Part shown: one piece after another, positions 19,060 to 27,192 of the stretch | Numbering within the stretch: the first letter of the stretch is position 1 | Layout of the letters: every line of letters starts with the position of its first letter | From: Kibdelosporangium persicum | GTDB lineage: Bacteria; Actinomycetota; Actinomycetes; Mycobacteriales; Pseudonocardiaceae | Length of the DNA stretch: 64,000 bases | Reading direction: 5' to 3' | Assembly (NCBI RefSeq): GCF_013280595.1 | Contig: NZ_JAAATY010000012.1 | Span: 1-64,000 of the forward strand | Program-made: the position numbers and the translations under genes | Notes under the pieces: generated by a model | Database searches by the model: none | The model's input: the letters and a program-made list of their open reading frames with translations, nothing else | What the model was told of the DNA's origin: nothing

Positions 19060-19904
19060 CTGACCAGGACGACCTGTCGCTCCACGGTCTCGGGCAACAG
19101 GTGTCGTTGCCTGGCGATCGCGGGAAGCCGGAGCAGGGCCGCGCCCAGCGCCGCCCTCGCGTCGCGGTCGCCCAGACCTCGCCTGGCCAGCGCTGTGGTT
19201 TCGGCCAGTGCGACGGTCAGTGGACGGCGCAGCCAGGTGGTGAGCAGATCGTTGCGCAGCTCCGCTCGCCGCCGGGTCGCCGACGGGCCACGGACACTGG
19301 ACGGCTGATGGTGGGCCACCACGTCGTCGACATAGCAGCAGGCCCAGCCGGACGCGGCCATGTCCCACGAGAACAGGCGTTCCTCACCCGGGAAGAACAG
19401 CACCGGGTTGAAGCCGCCCACAGCCAGGAACGCTTCCCTGCGGACGATCGACCCACAGCAGACGAAGCCCAGCACGGACGGTCCGGGCAGGTCGTCGGCC
19501 CGGCCCAGCGCGGACGACTTCATCTCCGCACAGACCGGGTCGACGACACCGCCGGGTTCGACCACGACGCGGGCCGCGACAAGGCCCAGCCTGGGGTGCC
19601 GTTCGAACAGCTCCTCCGCTCTGCGCAAGGCTTCCGGTGCCCACCACGAGTCGTCGTCACAGAAGGCCACATAGGACGTACGGGCCAGCCGCACACCATG
19701 GTTGCGCGCCGACGCACCGACGTTGCGCCCCAGCGCCACCGTCTCCACCCAGGGGAACTCCTGGGACACGCGGGCCACCGTGCCGTCGGACGAACCGTTG
19801 TCCACCACGATGACGGGCACCGACAGGTCCTTCAGATGTGCCAAGGTGCGCACCAGCTCGTCCACGCGGTCACGCGTGGCGATCACAACTGTTGTTTCAC
19901 CCAC
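19056..19904 (-). CDS. family 2 glycosyltransferase
   Basis: 282 aa GT-A fold. TTVVIATRDRVDELVRTLA and VIVVDNGSSDGT form the nucleotide-sugar site. YVAFCDDDSWW is the metal-binding DXD-type motif. GGFNPVLFFPGEERLFSWDM carries the ED-like catalytic region. The start is GTG with no transmembrane segment, so it acts in the cytosol or at the membrane face. Proximity to the radical SAM and P450 genes suggests a shared small-molecule or peptide pathway, but the opposite strands leave this open. Confidence 0.9.
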   Translation of the reverse strand: MGETTVVIATRDRVDELVRTLAHLKDLSVPVIVVDNGSSDGTVARVSQEFPWVETVALGRNVGASARNHGVRLARTSYVAFCDDDSWWAPEALRRAEELFERHPRLGLVAARVVVEPGGVVDPVCAEMKSSALGRADDLPGPSVLGFVCCGSIVRREAFLAVGGFNPVLFFPGEERLFSWDMAASGWACCYVDDVVAHHQPSSVRGPSATRRRAELRNDLLTTWLRRPLTVALAETTALARRGLGDRDARAALGAALLRLPAIARQRHLLPETVERQVVLVS

Positions 19905-19932
19905 TCGCGAGTGTTACCCGTTGCCTCCTCCG

Positions 19933-21561
19933 TTACACAGGCGATCTCGCTGCCGCAGGATTTTCCTGTCGTGGCTCCAGCAGCAGCGCTTGTTCACCGA
20001 GCAGCCGGCCGGTGAAGGCTTCACCTTGGCCGTCGCCATCGCTGGACACGCGGATCTGCCAGTCACCCCGTACATCGAACCGCCGCGGGTGATCGGCGAA
20101 GTTGATCACGGTGATCCGGGTGTCGGCATCGGCTCGCCGGGCGTACGCGAGCACTTCGGGCGGCGAGGGCAACTCGGTCCAGTCACCGGCCCGCAACGCC
20201 GGGCTGCGCCTGCGTTCGGCGATCAGTCGCCGGTAGAGCCGAAGGACCGAGCCGGGATCGCCGGCGGACGACTGGGCGGACAACTCCCCGGCGTCCGGCG
20301 GGAACGGCAGCCACGGGTCCTTTCCGGACCAGCCGTGCGGATGCCGTGCCAGCCAAGGGATCGGCGCACGCGACCCGTCGCGGCCACCCGGATCGACCCG
20401 GTTCTCGGGCGTGATCACCGCGTTCTCCAGCCCCAGTTCCTCGCCCTGGAACAGAAACGGCGTTCCACGCAGGCTCAGCAGCATGACGGCCGCGGCCCGG
20501 GTCCTGCGCAGCGAGCCACCGTAACGAGTGCGGTGCCGTTCGTTGTCGTGGTTGGACAACACCCAGGTCGGCCATGCCGCCGCGGCACCGAGTTCGCGTT
20601 CCACCTCACGCACGCACATCCGGAACACCACCGGGTCCCAAGGCGCGTCGAGTGGCGGGAAGTTGAACGACATGTGCAGTTCGTCGTCCGCGCCGTAGTA
20701 TTCGGCCACCTGCCGGGTGGAGCGGATGTTGACCTCGCCGACCAGCACGCGGTCACCGGGATAGGAGTCGATCAGCCCGCGCAGACCGCGCAGCACTTCG
20801 TGGCTGTACGGCTGGTCGTTGAAGTCCGACAACGGCTGTCCCGCCGCGCACCGCGGGTCGTCGGCGAACTGCGGGTCCTTGCCGACGCAGTGCGCCACGT
20901 CGATGCGGAACCCGTCGACGCCCCGGTCGAGCCAGAACCGCAGCACGTCGTGCATGGCCGCGACCACGTCCGGATTGCGCCAGTTGAGGTCCGGTTGTTC
21001 GGGCAGGAACAGGTGCAGGTAGTACTGGCCGGACTGCTCGTCCCACGTCCACGCGCTGCCCGCGCCCAGCGCGGCCCGCCAGTTGTTCGGCTCGTCCCGC
21101 CAGATGTACCAGTCCCGCTTCGGGTTGTCGCGTGAGGACCGCGACTCACGGAACCACGGATGCTGGTCGGACGTGTGGTTGGGAACGAAGTCCATCAGCA
21201 CCCGCAGGCCCAGCCGGTGCGCCTCGGCCAGCAGCGCGTCCATGTCCGCCAGGTCGCCGAACGCCGGGTCGATGTCGGTGTGGTCGCTGATGTCGTAGCC
21301 CGCGTCCGCCATCGGCGACCGGTAGACCGGCGACAGCCAGATCGCGTCCGCGCCCAGGTCACGCACATGGTCCAGGTGCTGGCGGATACCGGCGAGGTCA
21401 CCGACACCGTCACCGGCCGCGTCGGCGAACGAACGGGGATAGACCTGGTAGACGACCGCTTCTCGCCACCACGGATGCTGTCCGGTCAACGGCGCGGCTC
21501 CTTCCCCGTCGGCAGAACGCCCTCTGTCGAAGAGTGAACGCGCGTGCCGGACGCCAAACAT
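19933..21561 (-). CDS. GH13 alpha-glucosidase / oligo-1,6-glucosidase
   Basis: 542 aa intracellular alpha-amylase-family enzyme with no signal peptide. Conserved regions: DFVPNHTSDQHPWF, DGFRIDVAHCVGK (nucleophile Asp), VLVGEVNI (acid/base Glu) and WVLSNHDNERHRTRYGG (transition-state Asp). The HPWWREAVVYQVYPRSFAD start is typical of the GH13 subfamilies that cleave maltooligosaccharides, isomaltose or trehalulose. The ATG at 21561 is preferred, since the ATG at 21591 would leave only 5 bp to the divergent gene. The C-terminal beta domain ends normally. Confidence 0.92.
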   Translation of the reverse strand: MFGVRHARSLFDRGRSADGEGAAPLTGQHPWWREAVVYQVYPRSFADAAGDGVGDLAGIRQHLDHVRDLGADAIWLSPVYRSPMADAGYDISDHTDIDPAFGDLADMDALLAEAHRLGLRVLMDFVPNHTSDQHPWFRESRSSRDNPKRDWYIWRDEPNNWRAALGAGSAWTWDEQSGQYYLHLFLPEQPDLNWRNPDVVAAMHDVLRFWLDRGVDGFRIDVAHCVGKDPQFADDPRCAAGQPLSDFNDQPYSHEVLRGLRGLIDSYPGDRVLVGEVNIRSTRQVAEYYGADDELHMSFNFPPLDAPWDPVVFRMCVREVERELGAAAAWPTWVLSNHDNERHRTRYGGSLRRTRAAAVMLLSLRGTPFLFQGEELGLENAVITPENRVDPGGRDGSRAPIPWLARHPHGWSGKDPWLPFPPDAGELSAQSSAGDPGSVLRLYRRLIAERRRSPALRAGDWTELPSPPEVLAYARRADADTRITVINFADHPRRFDVRGDWQIRVSSDGDGQGEAFTGRLLGEQALLLEPRQENPAAARSPV

Positions 21562-21596
21562 CGTTTGCGCCCGTGGCCCACGGGTAGGCATGCCTC

Positions 21597-21866
21597 ATGA
21601 CCGAACAGCGACCACAGTCCGAGCAGCAGGAGAACCTGGAGCTGCGGGACGAACCGGAGACCCGCGACGATCCGGAGACCTGGCTCGAGAACGACCCGGA
21701 CGCCGTCAGGCCGGAGACCGGCACCGGCACCGAGGCGCCGCAACTGGCGACGCCGGACGGCGGTGGCGCCCCGGCCGACGAGGAACCGACCGAGATCGCC
21801 GAGGGCGCCGGTGACGACTACCCGGCCGGTCCGGAACAGCAGGCCATGCGCGTCGAAGAGGGCTGA
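21597..21866 (+). CDS. small acidic, probably disordered protein
   Basis: 89 aa, very rich in Glu, Asp, Pro, Gly and Gln, with no hydrophobic core and no recognisable domain (DEPETRDDPETWLENDPDAV). Divergent from the GH13 gene. Similar short acidic proteins are common in actinobacteria and uncharacterised. Codon bias is consistent with a coding gene. Confidence 0.6.
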   Translation: MTEQRPQSEQQENLELRDEPETRDDPETWLENDPDAVRPETGTGTEAPQLATPDGGGAPADEEPTEIAEGAGDDYPAGPEQQAMRVEEG

Positions 21867-21890
21867 CCCCCTGCTCTTCACGCGGGCCGT

Positions 21891-22439
21891 TCAGCGCGGG
21901 TGGTTCGCCCGGATGTTGCGGGCGGCTGACTCGACGGTCTGGACGAGGCGGCGTTGCCGGGTCTCCGGCCGCTTCGCCGCCGAGATCCACTCCAGGATCA
22001 GCCGTTTCGACGACGGCGGGAAACGGGCGAAGTTCGCCGCCGCCGGCTCGTTGCCGTCCAGCAGCTCCTTCAGGTCCGCGGGCACCGTCGGGGCCTGCCA
22101 CGTTCCAGTCGCCTTGGCGAGGTCGATCAGGGCCTGGCCGCGTGGCGTCATCAGGCCCTGCTCGATCATCCGCGCGGCCCGTTCCCGGTTGAGCCCGCTC
22201 CACGAGCTGCGCGGATTCCTCGGGCTGAACCGGAGCCGCGAGCTGGTCGCGTCCCGTTTGCGGTGGTGACTGTCGATCCAGCCGAAGCACAGTGCCTGTT
22301 CGATCGCCTCGTGGTAGCGGGGACTCGGGTTCGGGCTGTCCTTGTGGTGCAGGACCAGCCAGACCTCCTTGGCCGAGTCGCAGTTCCCGGCCAGCCACGC
22401 ACGCCACTCCGCCGTGTCGCGGGCGTAGAACGTGCTCAT
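21891..22439 (-). CDS. YdeI/OmpD-associated-family protein
   Basis: 182 aa. The characteristic N-terminus is present (EWRAWLAGN, EVWLVLHHKDSPNPSPRYHEAIEQALCFGWIDSHH), as is the C-terminal bacteriocin-protection helical part (FARFPPSSKRLILEWISAAKRPETR). Members are linked to resistance to cationic peptides or bacteriocins, but the mechanism is unclear. Its ATG overlaps the stop of the upstream VOC gene (ATGA), so the two form an operon. Confidence 0.85.
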   Translation of the reverse strand: MSTFYARDTAEWRAWLAGNCDSAKEVWLVLHHKDSPNPSPRYHEAIEQALCFGWIDSHHRKRDATSSRLRFSPRNPRSSWSGLNRERAARMIEQGLMTPRGQALIDLAKATGTWQAPTVPADLKELLDGNEPAAANFARFPPSSKRLILEWISAAKRPETRQRRLVQTVESAARNIRANHPR

Positions 22440-22834
22440 CCGAGGATCTCCAGGTAGTGCTTGTTGTACATGACGCCGAGGACGTTGCCGAACGGGTCGA
22501 TCACCGACGCGGGCACGAAACCCGGCCCGCGTTCGATCACCGGCATGTGCGGCTTCGCACCGAGCTCGACGAGGCGCTCGACGGCGGCCCGCACGTCGTC
22601 CACGTGCCAGTACATGATCGCGCCGCCCGGCCGGTCCCGGTCGTCCGGCGCGAAGCGGGCGTCGACGATGCCCAGTTCGTGCTGGTAGTCGCCGATGCGG
22701 AACTCGACGTACGCCGGTTTGCCGTCGGCCTCGCGGACGAAGTACGGCTCGATCCCCAGCACCTCGCTGTACCACGCCACGGCGGCCGGGACGTCCTCGG
22801 CGAAGATGTTCACGGTGGCCAGTCCTCGCAGCAT
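22436..22834 (-). CDS. VOC/glyoxalase-family protein
   Basis: 132 aa with paired beta-alpha-beta-beta-beta modules: TVNIFAEDVPAAVAWYSEVLGIEP, then GGAIMYWHVDDVRAAVERLVELGA, and the terminal SVIDPFGNVLGVMYNKHY. Members include bleomycin-binding proteins, glyoxalases and dioxygenases. The start at 22834 is supported by GGAAGG upstream; the longer open frame has no similarity. Transcribed with the YdeI gene. Confidence 0.87.
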   Translation of the reverse strand: MLRGLATVNIFAEDVPAAVAWYSEVLGIEPYFVREADGKPAYVEFRIGDYQHELGIVDARFAPDDRDRPGGAIMYWHVDDVRAAVERLVELGAKPHMPVIERGPGFVPASVIDPFGNVLGVMYNKHYLEILG

Positions 22835-22880
22835 CGCTCTTTCCTTCCCTCGATGAGCCGATGCCGCCATCCTGTCCACC

Positions 22881-22905
22881 AAAGTGCTCATCAACTGAGC
22901 ACTTT
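22881..22905. terminator. hairpin after the histidine phosphatase gene
   Basis: AAAGTGCTCA and TGAGCACTTT form a perfect 10-bp stem with a 5-nt loop, starting at the phosphatase stop codon. It is positioned as a terminator for that gene. It also lies about 47 bp upstream of the VOC start, so an operator role is possible. Confidence 0.55.
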
Positions 22906-23528
22906 CAGCTCAGCGTTCGGAATTCCCTCGGGAAGCCGGTCCACCGCAGGTCGACGGGCAGGTGACCCATGTCGTTGAAGACGAGCAACTCCGGCGCGCG
23001 CCCGGGCGCGTACTGGATGACGGTCAGCGCCGCGTTGGCATGGTTGAGCGCCAGCCACCGCCACCTGGGCGACTCCTGTGCCTCCCGGATCAGCCATCCG
23101 GCCAGGTAGTTGTGGGTGACGAGCAGTTCGTAGCGGTCCTCGTCGCCCTCCACCGGTCCGGTGAACCGCGCGACGGCCTCCTTGACCAGTTTGGCGCCGC
23201 GCTGGCGTTCCAGGATCGTGAACTGGCTCAGGAAGCTGAGCAGCAGATCCGCCGACTCCGCCGGCAGTTCCGCACGCTGCGGCATGTACGGGATGTAGTC
23301 GCCCGCGGCCTCCACGGCGTGCAGAGGCACGTCGCCGCCCACCTGGTCGGCGATCAGCTTCGCGGTCTGCTCCGCGCGGGCCAGCGGCCCGTGGTGGATC
23401 ACGTCGAAGGAGGTGTTCGCCAGCCGGCGCCCGAGCAGCCGCGCCTGGCGGCTGCCGGTCTCCGTCAACGCCGTCCCGTCCGGCAGTGTCTCCCCGTGCC
23501 TGGTCAGAAACAGGTAGCGACTGCCCAT
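22905..23528 (-). CDS. histidine phosphatase (phosphoglycerate-mutase-like) family protein
   Basis: 207 aa. The catalytic RHG motif is at the N-terminus (LFLTRHGETLPDGTALTETG). The second catalytic His is in LVTHNYLAGWL, with an acidic residue in VEGDEDRYE. SixA/phosphatase-type rather than a glycolytic mutase by length. Lies 24 bp after the sigma-recombinase gene and is probably co-transcribed with it. Confidence 0.85.
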   Translation of the reverse strand: MGSRYLFLTRHGETLPDGTALTETGSRQARLLGRRLANTSFDVIHHGPLARAEQTAKLIADQVGGDVPLHAVEAAGDYIPYMPQRAELPAESADLLLSFLSQFTILERQRGAKLVKEAVARFTGPVEGDEDRYELLVTHNYLAGWLIREAQESPRWRWLALNHANAALTVIQYAPGRAPELLVFNDMGHLPVDLRWTGFPREFRTLS

Positions 23529-23552
23529 GGTGCCTCCCCGGGTGGATCTCTG

Positions 23553-25505
23553 TCAGGGGGACGTATCGGACCGGGTACGGTTGCCCGCCCTGAGTTGTTT
23601 CAGGGTGTACCCCCGGCCTGCGGGGTCGATCCGCCTTGTCGCCTGTTTGAACAGATACTCCGCACGCGGGTACGACAGGCGGCCCCGGCCGGTCTCCGGA
23701 CAGAGATCACCGGGCGCGGGCATCCGCGCGGGGACCGGCCGCCGGTCGGCCAGGAACAGCGGGCCCCGTGTCCGCCCGGCTGTCAGCCGCGGCAACAGGC
23801 CGGCTGTCGCAGAACGCCAGCTCACCCACGAACGACCGGTCCTGGCCCTGCGGTCGTCGAAGTCGATGTCCTCGACGTTCACCGACAACACCGTTGTCAC
23901 CGCCGCGCCGGACTCGTGCAGCAACCGCCACAACACCCGTTCCCGGACCGGAACGTCCAGTGCCCAGACAGCTTCCAGCCGCACGGGGTCGAGCGCCGGT
24001 GTCCCACTTGACGACTCGGTGCGCCAGTCCAGGTCCGCGTCGAGACCCGCCAGCTCCGCCCACACCGCGAAGGATCTGATGGCCGACCGATGCCGGTTCC
24101 ACGTCCTGGGGGCCGCGTCCTGCCACGCTGTCGCGAAAACCCGGGCCACGTGCTCGGACTTCAGCGAGCGCAACGGCAACTGCTCCCCCAACGCCCGGCT
24201 CAGCCGCCGCAGTGTCTGGCCGTAGGAATGGACCGTGGCCGCGTTCAGATCAGGACGGGCGAGGAAATCACGGGTGGCGTCCCCCAGGGTGGGGCCGGTC
24301 GACGCCGGAACAATCGACGCCGCCCGCCGCGCCAGGAAGGCCCGCTCGGCGGCGTTCTTCGTCAGCGCGGCGGCCCGTTGGTACTCCAGCCGCGCTTCCT
24401 CGTGCCGTCCGACCTGCTCCAGCAGGTCACCCCGGACGCTGGGCAGCAGGTGGTAGTCCCGCAGAGCCGGATCGTCCACCAGGCGGTCGGCCAGCGCCAG
24501 TCCGGCTTCCGGGCCGTACGCCCTGCCCATCGCCACCGCCCGGTTGAGCTGGACGACCGGAGTGGGCAGGAGCCGGACCAACGCCGTGTACAGGTTGGAG
24601 ATCTGGATCCAGTCGGTGTCCTGCGCGGTTCGGGCCTGTGCGTGGCATACGGCGATCGCGGCCTGCAGGACGTACGGGCCGGGTGTGCCGCCGATGTCAC
24701 GGGCCCGCAGCATCGCGGTGAAGCCCCGGCGGATCAGCACCGGGTCCCAGCGGCCACGGTCCTGCTCGTGCAGCTGGATCGGCTCGCCCGACGGCCCGGT
24801 CCGGGCGGCCTGCCGGGACGCCTGGATCTCCATCAACGCGACCAGGCCGTGCACCTCGGCCTCCTGAGGTGCGAGCGTGGCCAGCATCCGGCCGAGCCGT
24901 AACGCTTCCAGGCACAGGCCGGGCCGCATCAGGTCATCGCCGGACGTGGCGGAATAGCCTTCGTTGAAGATCAGGTAGATGACTTCGAGGATCGCGGGGA
25001 TGTCGGCGGTCCGCGACCGCTCGTGTTCGGCCAGCGTGCGTTTCGCCGCGGCGATCCGCTGGGTGATGTTCAGTTCGGTGGTCAGGAACGCCCTGGCGAT
25101 CTCCGCCGCGCTCAGGCCGCCCAGCAGCCGCAGGGTGAGCGCGGCACGGTCCTTCGGCGCGAGGACCGGGCTGCAGGTGATGAACATCAGCCGCAGGACG
25201 TCATCGTCGCCACTGTCGGCGCTGTCGTCGTCCTGCTGGTCCTGGACGAGTTGCGCCTGCTTGCTCTCCGCCAGCCTGGCGCGCCGGATGTGGTCGACGG
25301 CCCGGCGTTTGGCGATGGCCATGAGCCAGGCGCCCGGGTTGTCCGGGACGCCCGACTCGGGCCACTGTTCCAGCGCGGCGACGAGCGCGTCCTGGGCCAG
25401 TTCCTCGGCCAGTCCGACGTCGTGCACCATCCGGGTCAGCCCGCCGATGATCTTCGCGGCCTCGAGTTTCCAGACCGCGTCGATCGCTCGATGGGCGTCG
25501 GTCAC
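23553..25505 (-). CDS. ECF42 sigma factor fused to a degenerate tyrosine-recombinase domain
   Basis: 650 aa, far longer than the ~400-420 aa of ordinary ECF42 factors. Residues 1-160 are sigma regions 2 and 4 (GLAEELAQDALVAALEQWP; LGGLSAAEIARAFLTTE). Residues 165-398 are the DUF6596/TPR-like extension with the family hallmark PTPVVQLNRAVAM. Residues ~406-645 are a tyrosine-recombinase fold: SAM-like core-binding helices (ATVHSYGQTLRRLSRAL) and a catalytic-like domain (LSVNVEDIDFD, LSYPRAEYLFKQAT). The active site is dead: box I Arg is absent, the HxxR motif reads KQLR, and the chain ends before the Tyr. The GTG start overlaps the YCII stop (GTGA). Confidence 0.87.
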   Translation of the reverse strand: MTDAHRAIDAVWKLEAAKIIGGLTRMVHDVGLAEELAQDALVAALEQWPESGVPDNPGAWLMAIAKRRAVDHIRRARLAESKQAQLVQDQQDDDSADSGDDDVLRLMFITCSPVLAPKDRAALTLRLLGGLSAAEIARAFLTTELNITQRIAAAKRTLAEHERSRTADIPAILEVIYLIFNEGYSATSGDDLMRPGLCLEALRLGRMLATLAPQEAEVHGLVALMEIQASRQAARTGPSGEPIQLHEQDRGRWDPVLIRRGFTAMLRARDIGGTPGPYVLQAAIAVCHAQARTAQDTDWIQISNLYTALVRLLPTPVVQLNRAVAMGRAYGPEAGLALADRLVDDPALRDYHLLPSVRGDLLEQVGRHEEARLEYQRAAALTKNAAERAFLARRAASIVPASTGPTLGDATRDFLARPDLNAATVHSYGQTLRRLSRALGEQLPLRSLKSEHVARVFATAWQDAAPRTWNRHRSAIRSFAVWAELAGLDADLDWRTESSSGTPALDPVRLEAVWALDVPVRERVLWRLLHESGAAVTTVLSVNVEDIDFDDRRARTGRSWVSWRSATAGLLPRLTAGRTRGPLFLADRRPVPARMPAPGDLCPETGRGRLSYPRAEYLFKQATRRIDPAGRGYTLKQLRAGNRTRSDTSP

Positions 25506-25828
25506 CCGAAGACCTGGTGCACCCGGCTGACGCCGCCGCCGGTGATGGCGAAGAACCGGCGGGCGATCTCCTCCAACTCGTCCTTGGAGCGCACGTCGAC
25601 CAACGCGAACCCGCCGACCGTCTCCTTGGCCTCGGCGTACGGGCCGTCGGTCACGGTGAGCTCGCCGTCCTTCACCGTCATCAGCATGCCGTCGGGGTCG
25701 AGGCCGCCGGTGGCGACGAGGATTCCGGCCGCGGACAGTTCCTCGACGAACTTGCCCATCTCGACGAACAGCTTCTCGTCCGGCGCGGCTTCGTTCTCGT
25801 CCCGCATGGTCATCATCATGTAACGCAT
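25502..25828 (-). CDS. YCII/DGPF-family protein, ECF42 partner
   Basis: 108 aa with the diagnostic TDGPYAEAKETVGGF segment of DGPF proteins. These are encoded next to ECF42 sigma factors across bacteria. The fold is a dimeric ferredoxin-like YCII domain; its biochemical role is uncertain. GAAAGG lies 8 nt before the ATG. Translationally coupled to the sigma gene by the 4-nt GTGA overlap, exactly the conserved ECF42 arrangement. Confidence 0.92.
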   Translation of the reverse strand: MRYMMMTMRDENEAAPDEKLFVEMGKFVEELSAAGILVATGGLDPDGMLMTVKDGELTVTDGPYAEAKETVGGFALVDVRSKDELEEIARRFFAITGGGVSRVHQVFG

Positions 25829-25880
25829 CGTTTCGGGCCTTTCTGAGTGAGGTTTCGCCCTCACGTCGAACCGCGCATGC

Positions 25881-25906
25881 GACAGGGAATGTACCCGTTC
25901 CCTGTC
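25881..25906. promoter_or_regulatory. inverted repeat in divergent promoter region
   Basis: GACAGGGAA and TTCCCTGTC form perfect 9-bp arms separated by 8 nt. It sits between the YCII gene (minus) and the DUF998 gene (plus), so it may be an operator for one or both. No regulator is assigned. Confidence 0.5.
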
Positions 25907-25959
25907 ACATCGTCGATCCGACGTCGAGGCAGGCACCACCGATCGAAAGGACCGGAAAG

Positions 25960-26505
25960 ATGACCACTCGTACGCTTCTCACCTGCGGGATCGTCGCCGC
26001 GCCGCTGTGGACCGTCGTCTCGCTCGCGCAGGCCGCCGTCCGCCCCGGTTACTCGCTGGCCCGTGAACCGCTCAGCATGCTGGCCGTCGGCCCGGCGGGC
26101 TGGATCCAGGTCGTGAACTTCGTCGTCGCGGGCGTGCTGTTCGTGCTCGGCGCGATCGGCCTGCGGCGGGTGCTCGGCCGCACCTGGGCGCCGCGGCTGG
26201 TGCTGATCAACGGCGTCGGCATGGTCGCGGCAGGGATCTTCACCATGGACAGTCAGCCGTACGCCCACATGGCGGCGGGCACGATCTCCTTCGCCTGCCT
26301 GATCGCGGCCTGCTACGTGCTCGGCAAGCACTTCGGCTGGGTCTCGTGGGCGGCGGGCACGGCACTGCTCGCCGGCGACCTCTGGGCGATGAGCGGCGGT
26401 CCAGTCGGCTCTCTGACGCTGGCCGCCGGAGCGATCGCGGCTATGTTGTGGATCTCCACGGTGGCCGCCAGGTACCGTCAAGATCTCTCCGTGGTGGCGG
26501 TCTGA
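25960..26505 (+). CDS. DUF998-type membrane protein
   Basis: 181 aa, five or six transmembrane helices. The DUF998 pattern is clear: GIVAAPLWTVVSLAQAAVRPGYSLAREPLSMLAVGP and QVVNFVVAGVLFVLGAIGLRR. Function is unknown. Divergent from the ECF42 pair, a neighbourhood where an ECF42 target gene could lie. Confidence 0.82.
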   Translation: MTTRTLLTCGIVAAPLWTVVSLAQAAVRPGYSLAREPLSMLAVGPAGWIQVVNFVVAGVLFVLGAIGLRRVLGRTWAPRLVLINGVGMVAAGIFTMDSQPYAHMAAGTISFACLIAACYVLGKHFGWVSWAAGTALLAGDLWAMSGGPVGSLTLAAGAIAAMLWISTVAARYRQDLSVVAV

Positions 26506-26519
26506 GAGGACGGGTGCGC

Positions 26520-27161
26520 ATGGTCGAGATCATCGGGGCCGGCTTCGGCCGCACCGGCACGGCCTCGTTGAAGCGGGCGTTGGAGACACTCGGTTTCGAA
26601 CCCTGTCACCACATGAGCGAAGTGCTCAAGCAACCGAGGACCACGATCGCGTGGACCGCGGCGCTCGACGGCGACCCCAGTGTGCTGCCCGATCTGCTGA
26701 GCGGCTACCGGGCCACACTGGACTTCCCCGGCTGCCTGCTGTGGCGCGAGCTGATGGACCTCTACCCGTCGGCGAAGGTCCTGCTCAGCGTGCGTGACCC
26801 GAAACAGTGGTACGACAGCGCCCGCGCCACGATCCTGAACCCGATCCGCAACGAGAACATCGACGAGAAACTCGCCGCGCTGCTGACGCCGTTCTCCGAG
26901 GCGATGGCGCGGCGAGGTTTCCGCCGCGACCTCGACGAGGCCGCCACCATCGCCGCGTTCACCCGGCACAACGAGGCTGTGCTGGCGAGCGTCGAGCCGT
27001 CCCGCCTGCTGGTCTACGAGGTCGGGCAGGGGTGGGAGCCGCTCTGCTCCTTCCTCGGAGCCGGCGTGCCGGACATGCCGTTCCCGCAGTCGAACGACTC
27101 CGCCGCGTTCCAGGGCAACGTCACCCGGGTGCTCACCGGCCAGGCCGAAGACCTCGGCTGA
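26520..27161 (+). CDS. sulfotransferase-family (P-loop) protein
   Basis: 213 aa. The 5'-PSB loop reads GAGFGRTGTASLKRALETLG and the 3'-PB region includes KVLLSVRDPKQWYDSA. This matches the actinobacterial/eukaryotic 'sulfotransferase family protein' group (NAD-dependent-epimerase neighbours) that probably uses PAPS. Acceptor unknown. The ATG at 26520 follows GAGAGGA and lies 15 nt after the DUF998 stop, so the two probably share a transcript. Confidence 0.82.
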   Translation: MVEIIGAGFGRTGTASLKRALETLGFEPCHHMSEVLKQPRTTIAWTAALDGDPSVLPDLLSGYRATLDFPGCLLWRELMDLYPSAKVLLSVRDPKQWYDSARATILNPIRNENIDEKLAALLTPFSEAMARRGFRRDLDEAATIAAFTRHNEAVLASVEPSRLLVYEVGQGWEPLCSFLGAGVPDMPFPQSNDSAAFQGNVTRVLTGQAEDLG

Positions 27162-27192
27162 GCTGCCCGGCGGAACGGTTCCACGCCGGGAC

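Noticed and set aside
19902-19913. Perfect 12-bp palindrome CACTCGCGAGTG at the GT2 start
   Set aside because: Overlaps the start codon, is short, and I saw no second copy; it resembles the arm core of the larger palindromes only in GAGTGTT. Not enough to call an element.
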